Under the pieces are notes generated by a model, which was given only the letters and a program-made list of their open reading frames with translations, did not search any database and was not told the DNA's origin. Both the position numbers and the translations under genes were made by a program. Shown piece after piece: positions 31,853-43,365 of a stretch of DNA of 64,000 nucleotides. How positions within the stretch are numbered: the stretch's first letter is position 1; each line of letters opens with the position of its first letter. Origin of the DNA: Megascapheus bottae (taxonomy: Eukaryota; Chordata; Mammalia; Rodentia; Geomyidae); assembly GCA_024803745.1 (NCBI GenBank), contig JANJXV010000039.1, positions 9,020,001-9,084,000 on the forward strand. Reading direction: 5' to 3'.

Positions 31853-32056
31853 ACTTCTTTTTGGCAGTCTTGGGGCTTAAACTCATGACTTGGGCACTGT
31901 CCCTGTGTTTCTCTTGCTCAAGACTAGCACTCTACCACTTGAGCCACAGTACCACTTTTTCCAGTTTTCTCTGTTTATGTGGTGCTGAAGAACTGAACCC
32001 AGGTTTTTGTGCATGTTAGGTAGGTAGCTCTACTGCTAAGCCACATTCCCAGCCCC
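31853..32056 (-). mobile_element. IDL-Geo SINE (nested)
   Basis: Diverged full dimer inside the B1 part of the host. Confidence 0.82.
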
Positions 32057-32140
32057 AACTCCATGAGTCACTTATCTCCAATTAATTTCCAAAAGAAAAA
32101 AAAACAGACTTGGAGTTGTGGTTCAAGAAGTAGAGAACAA

Positions 32141-32380
32141 GGGGCCAGGAGTGTGACCTAGTGGTCGAGTGCCTGCCTAGCATGCACGAAGACCCGAGTT
32201 CAATTTCTCGGTACCACATACATAGAAAAAAAAGCTGGAAGTGGTGCTGAGGCTCAAGTGGTAGAGCTCTAGCCTTGAGAATTCCAAGGACAGAGCTCAG
32301 TCCCTGAGCTCAAGCCCAGGACTGGCAAAATAATAATAATAATAATAAAAACCACCCAACAAACAAACAAACAAACAAAA
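32141..32380 (+). mobile_element. IDL-Geo SINE (nested)
   Basis: Flanked by AAGTAGAG on both sides; the tail has evolved into (AAT)n and (CAAA)n. Confidence 0.86.
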
Positions 32381-32484
32381 AAGTAGAGCACTAGCTTTAA
32401 GCAAAAAAAAAAAAAAGAAGTTCAAATACAGTACCCAGGCTCTGAGTTCAAGTCCCAGGACTGGTACAAAAACAAACAAAAAAG

Positions 32485-32928
32485 CTGGGTGCCAGTGGCT
32501 CATGCCTATAATCTTACCTACTCATGTGGCTGAGATATGAGGATCACAGCCAGTTCAAAGCCACACCAGGTATGAAACTCTATGAGATTCTTTTTTTTTT
32601 TTTTTTGCCTGTTTTGGGGCTTGAACTCAGGGCATGAGCACTGTCCATGGGCTTCCAAAGCTAGACCTATACCATAGCACCATTTCCGGCCGTTTTTATG
32701 TATGTGGTACTGAGGAATCGAACCTGAGTCTTCGTGCATGCTAGGCAAACACTCTAACACTAGGTCAAACTCCAGGCCCGAGTCCCTGAGATTCTTATCT
32801 TCAATTAACCACCAGAAAACTGGAAGTAGCACTATGGCTCAAAGTGGTAAAGCACTAGCCTTGGGCTGAAGAGTTCAGGGACAGGACCAAGGTCCAGGAG
32901 TTCAAGTCCCACAACTGACCAAAAAATA
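32485..32928 (+). mobile_element. B1-Geo SINE interrupted by IDL-Geo
   Basis: Host pieces 32,485-32,592 and 32,787-32,928, rejoined in phase at TGAGATTCTT. Confidence 0.87.
32593..32786 (-). mobile_element. IDL-Geo SINE (nested)
   Basis: TSD TGAGATTCTT at 32,583-32,592 and 32,787-32,796. Confidence 0.9.
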
Positions 32929-32968
32929 AAATAATAATAATTATATATATATAAATATATATATTTCT
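32925..32968. repeat. AT-rich microsatellite
   Basis: (AATA)n running into (TA)n at the tail of a B1-Geo. Confidence 0.9.
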
Positions 32969-33211
32969 TGTTTCTCTATACCTTTTTTCCCCAGATTAGC
33001 AGAGTTAACAGGACTTGCTTACTTTCACTTGTTTGGTAGAAATCATATTAATACTAGTATTATTAAACATTTAGTGCTTAATATACTCTCTGTGCTATGT
33101 ATGTGTAAACTCATCTGCCACAGCAGTACTCATGATTATTTTACCCAAAATGAAGCTGTGGCCAAGTTAGGGTAGAAACATTGGTGACTGTCACATTACC
33201 CATTAATGGTA

Positions 33212-33510
33212 ATTACTGAAGAGCTCAGAGACAGTCCCTAGACCCTGTGTTCAAGCCCCACAACTGACAAAAAAAAGGAAAAAACATAATTACCAGGCGC
33301 TGGTGGCTCATGCCTATAATCTTAGTTACTCAGGAAGCTGAGATCTGTAGATTGTGGTTTGAAGCTAACGCTGGCAGAAAAAAAAAAGTCTGTAGGGCTC
33401 ATCTCCAATTATCCACCGAAAGGATAGAAGCAGAGATGTGGCTCAAGTGGTAGAGCCCCAGCCTTGAGTGGAAAAGCTTAGCACACAGGCTCTAATAACT
33501 GACACTTGTA
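33212..33510 (+). mobile_element. Geo fragment and B1-Geo SINE
   Basis: Geo only at 33,212-33,280; complete B1-Geo at 33,290-33,510. Confidence 0.8.
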
Positions 33511-34164
33511 CATGCATGAATGCACATGCCCACGTGTACACACATACTAATACAAATAAAATGCTAAGAAAATCATCATTTTGCACCCCGAATGAAACTG
33601 CATCTAGCCAATGATTAGCAAACATCGTTAAAAATGAGGTCAAAATGAGGATAAAGTTTATGATGGAGGAATCAGGCTTGATTGCATCCGAACCTGCTGG
33701 TTAATTCTAGCATCATTAGAGGGGGGAAACTAGGCATATAATTACATACCCATTACTGTGATGAAATACACAGTACACAGCAACACCCATGCAGTCTTTC
33801 TGCCTAAAAATACTGAATCAAAATCAAGCTTCACCATCTAGTTAGCAATTTGTAGAAAACATGACAGATAAAACTCCAAACTTGCAGTTTTTGGGTAGGT
33901 TTTTCTAGCCCTCTTGTTTATCAATAACCAGTTCTTACAACACTGACCCTCTAAGCTAGGTGAGCTGTGATTTAATAGGCTTGTCAGAGCAATTTTACTA
34001 GCTTTGTCTCCCTAGTTTCATTCTGGTTCCTTTCACTTCCTTTGAATCTCTTCTCTAGGAGGATATATGATGAACTCATACCCAGTGGTATCCCCTGGAA
34101 CTCTAAAGATAGCCTTGCCCACCTCTCCAACCTTGGGCTGTGTCCTGCCCCTCACTTACTCATC

Positions 34165-34245
34165 ATCAGCCACATTGCCTCTGTCCAGTTATTCCAGAAT
34201 ACTAAGCAAGCCTTGTGCCTCTTACCTAGAAAGTTCTGGTCTCTT
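34165..34245. mobile_element. L2-like relic
   Basis: CACATTGCCTCTGTCCAGTT and the following bases resemble the 3' region of LINE2. By-eye assignment. Confidence 0.3.
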
Positions 34246-34299
34246 CTCCTATGGTCCTTTAGTTCTTTGGCTGTCACACCCTTAGAAAACATATGATTT

Positions 34300-34495
34300 G
34301 ACCAGGAGCCAGTGGCTCACATGTGTAAATCCTGATCACGGTTTGAAGGAAAGTCCAATGAGATTCATACCCCCAATTAACCACCAGAAAACCAGAAGTG
34401 GCACCATAGCGCAAAGTGTTAGAGCATTAGCTATGAGTGAAAAAAGCTCAGGGACAGTTTCTAAGCTCTGAGTTCAGGCCAGACAACTGATGAGG
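34300..34495 (+). mobile_element. B1-Geo SINE
   Basis: Internally shortened B1 part, complete Geo, tail replaced by a GGGA microsatellite. Confidence 0.82.
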
Positions 34496-34586
34496 GGGTG
34501 GGGAGGAAGGGAGGGAAGGAGGGAGGGAGGGAGGGAGGGAGGGAGGGAGGGAAAGAAAGGAAGGAAAGGAAAGGAAAAAAAAAAAC
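34496..34586. repeat. (GGGA)n/(GGAAA)n microsatellite
   Basis: Regular GGGA units followed by GGAA/GAAA units and an A run. Confidence 0.95.
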
Positions 34587-34883
34587 TATGATTCTATCTA
34601 AATGTCATGCCTACAATGCTGTGTGGTTTTAGAGACACCAGCTGGCACATAAGCATCGAAGGACAGCAGTGCCTTGTTCAGTGCTAGGTCTTTAGAGTCA
34701 GCAAGTACACTGGCAGACTCTTTGGAAATCTAGCCTCAATGAGCCATTGATTGCTTTCCAGTGGCACTCACTGCCTTACAACCTCAAGAAACTGGCTCCT
34801 ATGGCAGGCTCCCTCTCTAAAAGGTGACAGATCTACAGAGTCCTGGCAGAGGCCACAATATCTGTAACTTCAAGGGAGGTGAT

Positions 34884-34985
34884 GTGGGGTTGTGGATATA
34901 GCTTATTGGTAGAATATTTGCCTGGCATGCACAAGGCAATGGGTTCAAGCCCCAGCACTACTCCCTGCCCCCCCAAAGAAAAAAG
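34884..34985 (+). mobile_element. ID-like monomer
   Basis: GGGTTGTGGATATAGCTTAT head, B box GGTTCAAGCCCC, A-rich tail. Confidence 0.72.
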
Positions 34986-35199
34986 AATTAGTTCTCAGTT
35001 TCTAGTCACAACCATGTAACAACCATTAGTGAGCCTAAGGCCCTGGTTCAACTTCCAGACCTACTGAGGGAGTGAGAGAAAAAGAGAGGAGATAGATTAA
35101 AAGAGAAAAATTCACTGAAATAGGAACTAGATTAATGCTGGAGTAAAGGAGAGGAAAAACAGAATAAGGATTGACAACTAACAAATAGATTTCTTTTTC

Positions 35200-35376
35200 T
35201 TTCTTTTTTTTGGCCAGTCCTGGGGCTTGAACTCAGGACCTGGGCACTGTCCTTGGACAGTTGAGTCACAACATCATTTCCAGCTTTTTCTGTGTACGTG
35301 ATACCAAGGAGTCAAACCCAGGGCTTTGTGCATGCTAGGCAAGCATTCAACCACCAGACCATGCTCTCAGCCCCAG
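35200..35376 (-). mobile_element. IDL-Geo SINE, short internal deletion
   Basis: Part of the Geo module (the CTCAAGGCTAG region) is missing. Confidence 0.82.
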
Positions 35377-35390
35377 GAATATATTCATTC

Positions 35391-35442
35391 ATTCTTTCCT
35401 TCCTTCCTTCCTTCCCTCCCTCCCTCCCTTCTTTCCTTCTTT
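35391..35442. repeat. (TTCC)n/(TCCC)n microsatellite
   Basis: TTCC then TCCC units, then TTCTT. Confidence 0.95.
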
Positions 35443-35722
35443 TTGTCAGTCATGGGGCTTGAACTCCGGGCCTGGGCACTATCCCTGAGTTCTTCAGCTC
35501 AAGGCTATTCCCCTACCCATGGGCCTAGGCATTGTCCCTGAGCCCTTCGGCTCAAGGCTACCACACTACCCCTTGAGTCAGAGTCACTTGGGGTTTTCTG
35601 GTGGCTAATTGGAAATAACAGTCTCACAGTCTTTAGTGCCTCAGCTGGCTTTGAACTAAGATCCTTAGATCTCAGCCTCCTGAGTAGCTAGGATTACAAG
35701 TGTGAGCTACTGCACCTGGAAT
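35443..35722 (-). mobile_element. B1-Geo SINE with duplicated Geo segment
   Basis: Geo segments at about 35,477-35,520 and 35,521-35,572 repeat GGGCCT(G/A)GGC...CCCTGAG...CTCAAGGCTA, with breakpoints like the copy at 30,245. Confidence 0.83.
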
Positions 35723-35751
35723 GAACAGATTTCTTTAGTTATGAAAAACAC

Positions 35752-35962
35752 TTTTTTTTTTTTTTTTGCCAGTCCTGGACCTTGAACTCAGGGCCTGGGC
35801 ACTGTCCTTGGGCTTTCTCAAGGCTAAATCACCACCATTTGAACCACAGCACCATTCCTGTTTTTTTGGGGTTTTTTTCTATGTATGTGGTGCCAAGGAA
35901 TTGAATCCGGGTCCTTGTGCATGCTAGGTAAGCACTCTAGCACTAGGCTAAATTCCCAGCCC
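35752..35962 (-). mobile_element. IDL-Geo SINE
   Basis: Full dimer with a GTTTTTTTGGGG insertion and a C15 run at its 5' end. Confidence 0.86.
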
Positions 35963-35974
35963 TCCCCCCCCCCC

Positions 35975-36212
35975 CCGCTTTTTTTGAGGGACAGGATCAT
36001 GCTGTGTAGCCCATACTGTTCTCAAACTTCTGACCATTTTGTGTCCACTTCCTGTATGCTGAGATTATAGGCATATGTCATCATGTCCAAATTCAGAAGT
36101 TTTCAAATACTGAGCTGGGCACAGTGATTCACACTCTAACTCCAGCTATTTGGTAAGCAGAATAGGAAGATAGTGATTTGAAGCCAGTTAATTAAAATTC
36201 CATCTCAACCAA
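35975..36212. mobile_element. Inverted pair of old B1 monomers
   Basis: A minus-strand B1 (35,975-36,092) faces a plus-strand B1 (36,112-36,212). Confidence 0.6.
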
Positions 36213-36217
36213 CAAGT

Positions 36218-36440
36218 CAGACCTGATGGTGCAAATCTGTGATCTCAATCAACTAAGAAGGCTGTATGTGACGGACTGCTTTCTGAGGCCAATACCAAGC
36301 AAAAATGAGGCCCAATCCAACAAATACCTAAAGCAAAAAAGGGCTAGCAGTGTAATTCAAGGGATAAGCAGCTACCTAGCAATTGTGAGCCTGGATTCAC
36401 ACTCTAATACTGCCCCTGCCCCCCCCCCCAAAAAAAAGGT
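36218..36440 (+). mobile_element. B1 plus ID composite, old
   Basis: B1-like head then an ID-like body (GGGCTAGCAGTGTAATTCAA), C run and poly(A). Confidence 0.6.
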
Positions 36441-36554
36441 GTTCCAAAATCCACTGTAATAGTTTTTAGCTATAAATTATATATATGAATATATAGTGAA
36501 TGAATGAGCTGTATGTTATATGAATTATATTTCTATAAAACTGTTAGACAAAAA

Positions 36555-36645
36555 TATAGGAGTCAGAGGCATGGCTCAGGTAGTAGGGTGCCTATGAATG
36601 AACACAAGTTTGAGTCCAAAACAAAACAAAACACAGAAAAAAAAA
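36555..36645 (+). mobile_element. ID-like monomer
   Basis: GAGTCAGAGGCATGGCTCAG head with a CAAAA-rich tail. Confidence 0.6.
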
Positions 36646-37249
36646 TCTATTTCACAACAGCTCCCTCCTTAGAAACAGAAAATGTTCTCTCTTATCCAGC
36701 CCACAATACCATAAACCTGAATATCTGCCCTGGATACCACGCAGATGTGGAGACACCACAGGAAATTCTTGTAGCAGATTAGTGAAGTTTTTGTCTATGA
36801 AGTTCAAAGCCCAACCAATGCCATGTTTTTAGTTCAGACTGACACAAACCATATTTAGAAATGCATACCAGAAAAAAAACATGCTTTGAAGAATTTTACT
36901 CTCGACAGTCATGAATTTAAACTAACCATGCAGATGAGATGATGTCTGAAAGATTCTGAGCTTTGTTCCACTCCTGGCTCCCTGTACCTATTAAATGTTG
37001 GGAAACTCCTGCCTGGGTAAGAGCATAAAGGTGCATGTTCCTGCAGATATCCTCTACCACTCCGACCTTTGACATTTTGGGGGTTTGATGTCAGAGTGTC
37101 TTCTTACTGGGCAGGCCGTCTACCATTTGAATCATGCCCCCAGTCTTCTCTGCATCTTCCATTCAAGCCTCCTTCAGTGTTGAAGTTCCTCAGGGCTCTA
37201 GGCTGTGAGATATTTCCAAGATCAATGCAACTTCTCCGGGAAGATCCAT

Positions 37250-37476
37250 CTTCCTTTTTTTTCTTTTTGTGTCAGTCCTGGGGCTTTAACTCGGGGCCTG
37301 GACACTGTCCCTGAGCTTCTGTGCTCAAGGTGAGTGCTCTACTAACTTGAGCCACAGCTTCACACCTGTTTTTTTTGTTTGTTTGTTTAATTAGAGATGG
37401 GAGCCTCATGGACTTTCCTGCCTGGGCTGCCTCTGAACTGCGATCCTCAGATCTTAACCTCTTGAATAGCTAGCTT
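37250..37476 (-). mobile_element. B1-Geo SINE
   Basis: TSD GAAGATCCAT at 37,240-37,249 and 37,477-37,486. Confidence 0.9.
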
Positions 37477-38594
37477 GAAGATCCATTTTTCTAGCCCAGA
37501 TCTCCTGTGCTCCAGACCCCACATATTAATGGCCTACCAAACAAATCCTCCAAACAAACACCAAAACAAACACCTAAAAGCCGTCTCCCAAGTCTTTCAG
37601 CATTCTTCCCTGCCTTAGCAAGTGGCATTACCACGTACTTTTAAGAATCCAACCCAAAAGTTACAGTGGAGACACTGTAGGTACTTCAAACTCAGTCATC
37701 TGGACAATAAATTCATGAGTCCAGAGGGAGAACAATGCCCTTGTTACACACCTTACCCTAGATGGGGTGTCTCCATTTCCTTAACTCTAGAGCCCCTCCA
37801 AAGCACCCCGAATGCACATTGCCAGTCTTACCTGCTGTAGGTCTTACCCCTTTAACCTACCCTTTGCTTCTGACAAGCTGTTCACCCAAGATGACGGCTG
37901 GGCTACAGGGTCACAACAGCCCACCTGGTGATGTTACTGCTGACCAAAAGCCGTCCTACCTACTTCAGGAAGGCTTTGTCTGTCCTCCACTTGAGCAGCA
38001 ATCTCCCAGGGCTGAAGAGGACATGACATCATCTTGACTCAATCACAAAATGTTCCTATGACGCCCAGAGGAAGACGGTAGTAAAAAGACAAAGGTGGAA
38101 AACACTGGCTTGGGTTCAGACCCCAAGGCCTTGTCTTCCACCACATAAAATCAGCGCCCAGCAGCCAGCCAGGAGCTGCTTGGTTTCCTGAGGAAGTGAG
38201 AGGAGGAAGTTCACAAAGCAGAAACAAGTAATCACTGCCCTGCTTCCTGAACACAAATCACTGAGCCAGGGAGGGTACCATTAAAACATCCAAACGGAAA
38301 GGCAGGCAGGCAGGCAGGAGGGGGGTCCACGGCCCCAGAAAAGGAAATGGCACTTTTGGGTCCACCAAACTCAGACTACTTCTGTGCTAGGGAGACAGGA
38401 AAACAGGACAAACTAGATATTAGAATATTATATAGAAGCCAGGGAATACAAGAAATATTATCATTTGACGACTCAGATGAAAATTTGTGAAATGTTAGTC
38501 CCATCAGCATAAAAAACAAAAACAAAAAAACCAATGGAACAGCTTTAAGAAGGCCATGATTCTTTTTTTTTTTTTTTCCCAGTAAAGAAATGAC

Positions 38595-38775
38595 TTAGGG
38601 GCCAGGGATTTGGCCTAGTGGTAGAGTGCTTGCCTAGCATGCACAAACACCCGGGTTGGATTCCTCGGTACCACATACACAGAAAAAGCCAGAAATAGTG
38701 CTGCTCAGGTGGTAGAGCTTTAGCCTTGGGAAAGCCCATGGACAGTGCTCAGATCCTGAGTTCAAGCCCCAGGCC
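38595..38775 (+). mobile_element. IDL-Geo SINE
   Basis: Full dimer that lost its poly(A). Confidence 0.87.
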
Positions 38776-38913
38776 AAGTGCACTAGCCAGTCAAAATCTT
38801 AGCAAGCCTCCCCCAACCCCCGCTCCACCTCCCTTCAGAACAAACAAGTCAAGCAGGATGACTTAGGCTTAAAATCCCAAATACACGTCCCAGTATAAGA
38901 ACAAGAAAATAAA

Positions 38914-39250
38914 ATGGGGCCGGGAATGTGGCTTATTGGTAGAGTGCTTGCCTAGCATGCATGAATCCCTGGGTTAGATTCCTCACTGCCATATAAACAG
39001 AAAAGGCCAGAAATGGAACTGTGGCTCAAGTGGTAGAGTACTTGCCTGAGCAAAAGAAACTCAGGGGGGTGGAAGCACAGCGTAATGGTAGAGTGCTTGC
39101 CTAGCATGCAGGAAGCCCTGGGTTTGATTCCTGGGTACCACATACACAGAAAAAGCTGGAAGTGGCACTGAGGCTCAAGTGCAGAGCACCAGCCTTGAGC
39201 AAGTGTCCAAAGATAGTGCCCAGCCCCTGAATTTAAGCCCAGGACAAGAA
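38914..39250 (+). mobile_element. Two IDL-Geo SINEs head to tail
   Basis: First copy at 38,914-39,064 lacks the Geo end; second at 39,065-39,250 is full length. Confidence 0.84.
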
Positions 39251-39318
39251 GAAGAAGAGAGAAGGAAAGAAAGAAGGAAAGAAGGAAGGAAGGAAGGAAG
39301 GAAAGAAGGAAAGGACAG
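39246..39318. repeat. (GAAG)n microsatellite
   Basis: GAAG/GAAA units that grew from the tail of the previous IDL-Geo. Confidence 0.94.
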
Positions 39319-39322
39319 GACG

Positions 39323-39600
39323 AGGGGCTGGGAGTTTGGCCGAGTGGTAGACTGCTTGCCTAGCATGCACAAAGACCTGGGTTCAATTCCTCGGTACCAT
39401 ATACAGAGAAAAGCCAGAAGTGGTGCTGTGGCGTAAGTGGTAGAGCTCTAGCCTTGAGGGAAGTCCAAGGACAGTACTCAGGTCCTGAGTTCAGTCCCCA
39501 AGACTGGCAAAAAAAAAAGGGGGGGGGGAAGCAGCTGCTGCTGCTCAGGGACAGTACCCAGGCTCTGAGTTGAAGCTCCAGGACTGGCATAAACAAACAA
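39323..39600 (+). mobile_element. IDL-Geo SINE plus extra Geo end
   Basis: Full dimer to about 39,520 with an A/G run, then a second short Geo 3' end with a (CAAA)n tail. Confidence 0.82.
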
Positions 39601-40089
39601 ACAAAATGCTTCTATATGCATTGGCTTAGGTCAGCCCCAAAGTTGAAGCAGCGAATGTGGCTGTGAAAGAGGCAGATAGCACCTGCTGTCAAGGAGCCAC
39701 TCCAGCAGCACACACACTCACTGCCTGCATTCTGGCTCCTGACTACTTCAACTGCTGACATGTGCTCTGTAACAATTTATTACCACAAAACATGACATTC
39801 CTCTACAAAGCCAATGGAAGATATCATTAGTGGTTCTGGAAGCCTTTCTATTTGGCAATCCACAAATAAGTTATTGTTTCATTTAAGCAAAAGAGAAACT
39901 TTTTTCAGCCACAGAGTCAACAGAGCTGAAATTTACTTTCAAAATAGCAAAGCCTTAAAAACATAAAAATAAAAGGGACAAATGGGTTAAATAGTCACAT
40001 AGATGAAGGAACAGCCTTAATTTTGCTTAGGTTGAGGGTGGTTTGTGGAAGAAGAAAAGCAAGATCAAAGACTTAAAAGTTTATGTTTG

Positions 40090-40325
40090 TAGCCAGGCAC
40101 TGGTGGCTCATGCCTAGACTCCTAGCCACTCAGGAGGTTGAGATCTGAGGACTGTGGTTTGAAGCCAGCCCAGGCAAAAAAGTCTATGAGACATTTACTT
40201 CCAAGGAACCAATAAAAAGTCACAAGTGGAGGTGTGACTCAAGTGGTAGAGCACCAGCCTTGAGTGAAAAAGCTGAAGGAAAGCTCAAGGCCCTGAGTTC
40301 AAATCCTAATACTGGCACAAAGTAA
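40090..40325 (+). mobile_element. B1-Geo SINE
   Basis: Full composite. Confidence 0.88.
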
Positions 40326-40879
40326 TTAATAATATTATTACTACTGCTGTAGATTATACTGTGGTCCGTATGGCACAGTTGTAACTTCCAGAAATTTACC
40401 TGACTTTCCTGAAGTCCAGGCAACAAATTCAAAGAAGGGGTGCCCTGCCCTATATGAGCTTCCCAAGGGAAATGAGGCCATACCACTCCTCTACCTACTT
40501 CAACTCCATGCAAGAGAGAAGACTGGAGGTGGACACAGATGAGGAGGAGTTTCAATTGCCACAAAGTACATGACAAATCCACTTAGGCATGTGGATGGAA
40601 TATATATTCTGTCTCTTACCTAGAGACCCAAGGGTGGGAACCACAGGTTCTCATGAGCTACTAGGAAGGCTAACTTTTGCCTCTCTGGGCCTAGGCCACC
40701 AGAGCCTAGGGCATTCAAGTCTGGGAGCCAAGCCAGCTTCCCTCAGCCTCTGTTCCTAAGTACATACATTTGCCTTCAGGACAAAGAGTGGGGTGAGGGA
40801 AGAGTCAGGCATTTCCAAGTTCCTTAGTAATAAATATGCCTCACTAGTACCAAATCCCAAGTTGTTTTTTTTTCTTACT

Positions 40880-40880
40880 A

Positions 40881-40914
<34 letters not shown>
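40880..40914. repeat. (TA)n(GA)n microsatellite
   Basis: About ten TA units then seven GA units. Confidence 0.95.
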
Positions 40915-40975
40915 CCTAATTCCATATTCAAAACCTTCCCAATTCTTGCATTTAAAAAGTAAAAACAAAATAAAA

Positions 40976-41240
40976 GCTAGGTGCTGGTGGCTCATGCCTA
41001 TAATCTTAGCTACTCAGGAGACGGAAATCGGAGGATCATGGTTCAAGGCCAGCTCTGCCAGGAAAGTCCATGAGACTCATATCAAGTTAAACATCAGAAA
41101 ACCAGAAGTGGTACTATGGCGCAAGTGGAAGAGTACTAGCCTTGAGCAAAAGCTTAGGGACAGCACCCAGGCCTTGAATTCAAGCCCCACAACTACCACC
41201 ACCAACAACAAAAATAAATAAAATAAGTAAATAAAAATAA
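40976..41240 (+). mobile_element. B1-Geo SINE with (AATA)n tail
   Basis: Full composite; tail has become AAATA units. Confidence 0.87.
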
Positions 41241-41242
41241 GC

Positions 41243-41410
41243 TAGGTACCAGTGACCCATGCCCGTAATCCTAAACTATTTAGGAGGCTGAGACCTGAAG
41301 GATCTCAATTCAAAGTCTATAATTCTAAGGCTGGGATGTAGCTCAGTGGCAAAGCACATGCAAGTGCAACATCCTGGGTTCCATCCCCAGTACCAAAAAA
41401 GAAAAGACAA
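41243..41410 (+). mobile_element. B1 head fused to ID monomer
   Basis: A B1-Geo-type head (41,243-41,325) runs into a well-preserved ID element (41,328-41,408; GGGATGTAGCTCAGTGGCAA). Confidence 0.75.
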
Positions 41411-41572
41411 AAAATTCTGTAATTCCAGAATATTTTTTCTGTATTTAGAAAACTCCTTCGTATGTATCTATATAGTTTGATACAAGTAAGCACATATGCA
41501 CTATGCTCTGAACCTTCTTTTCACTGACCTGATTTTTTCTCTGAGCTGATCCATATCTGCAATGGTGTGTTT

Positions 41573-41790
41573 TTTGTTTTTGTACTGATCCTGAGGTTTT
41601 AATTCAGGGCCTAGGTGCTGCCCCTGATCTTTTCACTCAAGGCTGGTGCTTTACCACTTGAGCCACAGCTCAACTTTGGGCCTTCTGGTGGCTAACTGTA
41701 GATAAGAATCTCACTGACTTTCCTGCCTGGTCTGGCTTCAAACTACAATCCTCAGATCTCAGCCTCTTGAATAGTCAGGATTCCAAGTAG
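41573..41790 (-). mobile_element. B1-Geo SINE
   Basis: Full composite. Confidence 0.87.
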
Positions 41791-41879
41791 AAACAGACAC
41801 AGAGCTCAGACAAAAAGCTTTTAAATGTATAAAAGACAGGGAGAGGTTAGCCTTGTAGCAATAGGAGCACTGAATGAAG

Positions 41880-41970
41880 ACTGAGACCATGGATGATACT
41901 CAACAAGTCACTTCTACAACAACTACATCACAGAGTTGTCAGGAGGAATAAAGGTTACATACACCAACAC
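41880..41970 (+). mobile_element. MIR-like relic
   Basis: CAACAAGTCACTTCTACAAC followed by an AGTTGTCAGGAGGAATAAA-type end resembles MIR. By-eye assignment. Confidence 0.45.
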
Positions 41971-42307
41971 AACACAGTGAGCCTCAAGACTAATAGTGTT
42001 CAGAAAATTACTGTTCTTAACTACGCATCTCATCCCTGTTTACCTCTACCTTTCTACATGTCATGGACTGTGCTGCTGGCCACAGCCCTCAGCTCAAGAA
42101 CAGCCTTCTCCAGGAAAAGCTCTCTAACCTGCAGGTTAGAATTCTAGCCTGAGAAATTTAGGCATGGCCTATCAGCAATTCCCACTGATTGCTTATCAGC
42201 TGTCAGTGGGTCCAGGAACAAGAAGTTCCAAAGGGTACTGATTTAGGCACAGAGATGACTGATGCATTAACCAGAATGTCAGGGATGAAGTTGCTAAATA
42301 CCAAAAG

Positions 42308-42380
42308 AAGGGTTAGGGACATGGCTCAAGTGGTAGAATGCTTGCCTGGCAAATTCAAGTCCTAGAATCCAAACTCCAGT
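42308..42380 (+). mobile_element. ID-like monomer
   Basis: GGGTTAGGGACATGGCTCAA head, truncated. Confidence 0.65.
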
Positions 42381-42381
42381 T

Positions 42382-42612
42382 TTTGGTTTTGCCTGTTCTG
42401 GGGTTTAAACTGAGGGCCTACACACTGTCCCTTAGCATTTTTACTCAAGGCTAATGCTCTACCACTTAAGTCACACCTCGACTTCTGACCTTTTGCTGGT
42501 TAATTAAGAACCTCACAGACTTTCTTGCCCAGGCTGGCTTTAAACTATGATCCTCAGATCTCAGCCTCTTGAATGGCTATGATTTTAAGAATGAGCCACC
42601 AGCGCCCAGCTG
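42382..42612 (-). mobile_element. B1-Geo SINE
   Basis: Full composite. Confidence 0.87.
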
Positions 42613-42640
42613 CGAAACCCCATTATTAAAAATAAAAAAG

Positions 42641-42832
42641 GGGGGCTGGGAGTTTGGCCTAGTGGTTGAGTGCTTGTCTAGCATGCACAAAGACCCGGGT
42701 TCGATTCCTCAGTACCACATACATAGAAAAAAGCCGGAAGTGGTGCTGAGGCTCAAGTGGTAGAGTGCTAGCCTTGAGAAAGTCCAAGGAGAGTGCTCAG
42801 ACCCTGAGCCCAAGCCCAGGACTGGCAAAAAG
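42641..42832 (+). mobile_element. IDL-Geo SINE (cluster copy 1)
   Basis: Near-consensus; tail became (AAAT)n at 42,833-42,882. Confidence 0.92.
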
Positions 42833-42887
42833 AAAATAAATAAATAAATAAATAAATAAATACAAAAATAAAAAATAAAAAAAAAGG

Positions 42888-43085
42888 AGGGCCAGGAGTT
42901 TGGCCTAGTAGTAAGAGTGCTTGCCTAGCATGCACAAAGACCTGGGTTCCATTCCTTGGTACCACATACATAGAAAAAGCTGGACGTGGTACTGTGGTTC
43001 AAGTGGTAGAGCACTAGCCTTGAAAAAGCCCAAGGACAGTGTTCAGGTCCCGAGTTCAAGCCCTATGACTGGAAAAAAAAAAGTA
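42888..43085 (+). mobile_element. IDL-Geo SINE (cluster copy 2)
   Basis: Same orientation as copy 1. Confidence 0.9.
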
Positions 43086-43110
43086 ATAAATAAAATAAAA
43101 ATAAACAAGG

Positions 43111-43365
43111 AGGGGCTAGGGACTGGAAGCACGGCCTAGTGGCAGAGTGCTTGCCTAGGGACTGGAAGCACGGCCTAGTGGCAGAGTGCTTGCCTAGCAC
43201 GCATGAAGACCCAGATTCGATTCCTCAGTACCACATACACAGAAAAAGCTAGAAGTGGTACTGTATGGCTCAAGTGGTAGAGCGCTAGTCTTGAGGAATG
43301 CCCAAGGACAGTGCTCAGGCCCTGAATCCAAGCCCCAGGACTAGCAAAAAAAAAAAAAAAAAAAA
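43111..43365 (+). mobile_element. IDL-Geo SINE with 39-bp tandem duplication (cluster copy 3)
   Basis: The 5' segment starting CTAGGGACTGGAAGCACGGC is repeated exactly, 43,116-43,154 and 43,155-43,193. Confidence 0.92.

Larger units (their letters stand above)
31768..32480 (+). mobile_element. B1-Geo SINE split twice by IDL-Geo
   Basis: Host pieces at 31,768-31,852, 32,057-32,140 and 32,381-32,480. A minus-strand IDL-Geo fills the first gap and a plus-strand IDL-Geo the second. Confidence 0.82.
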
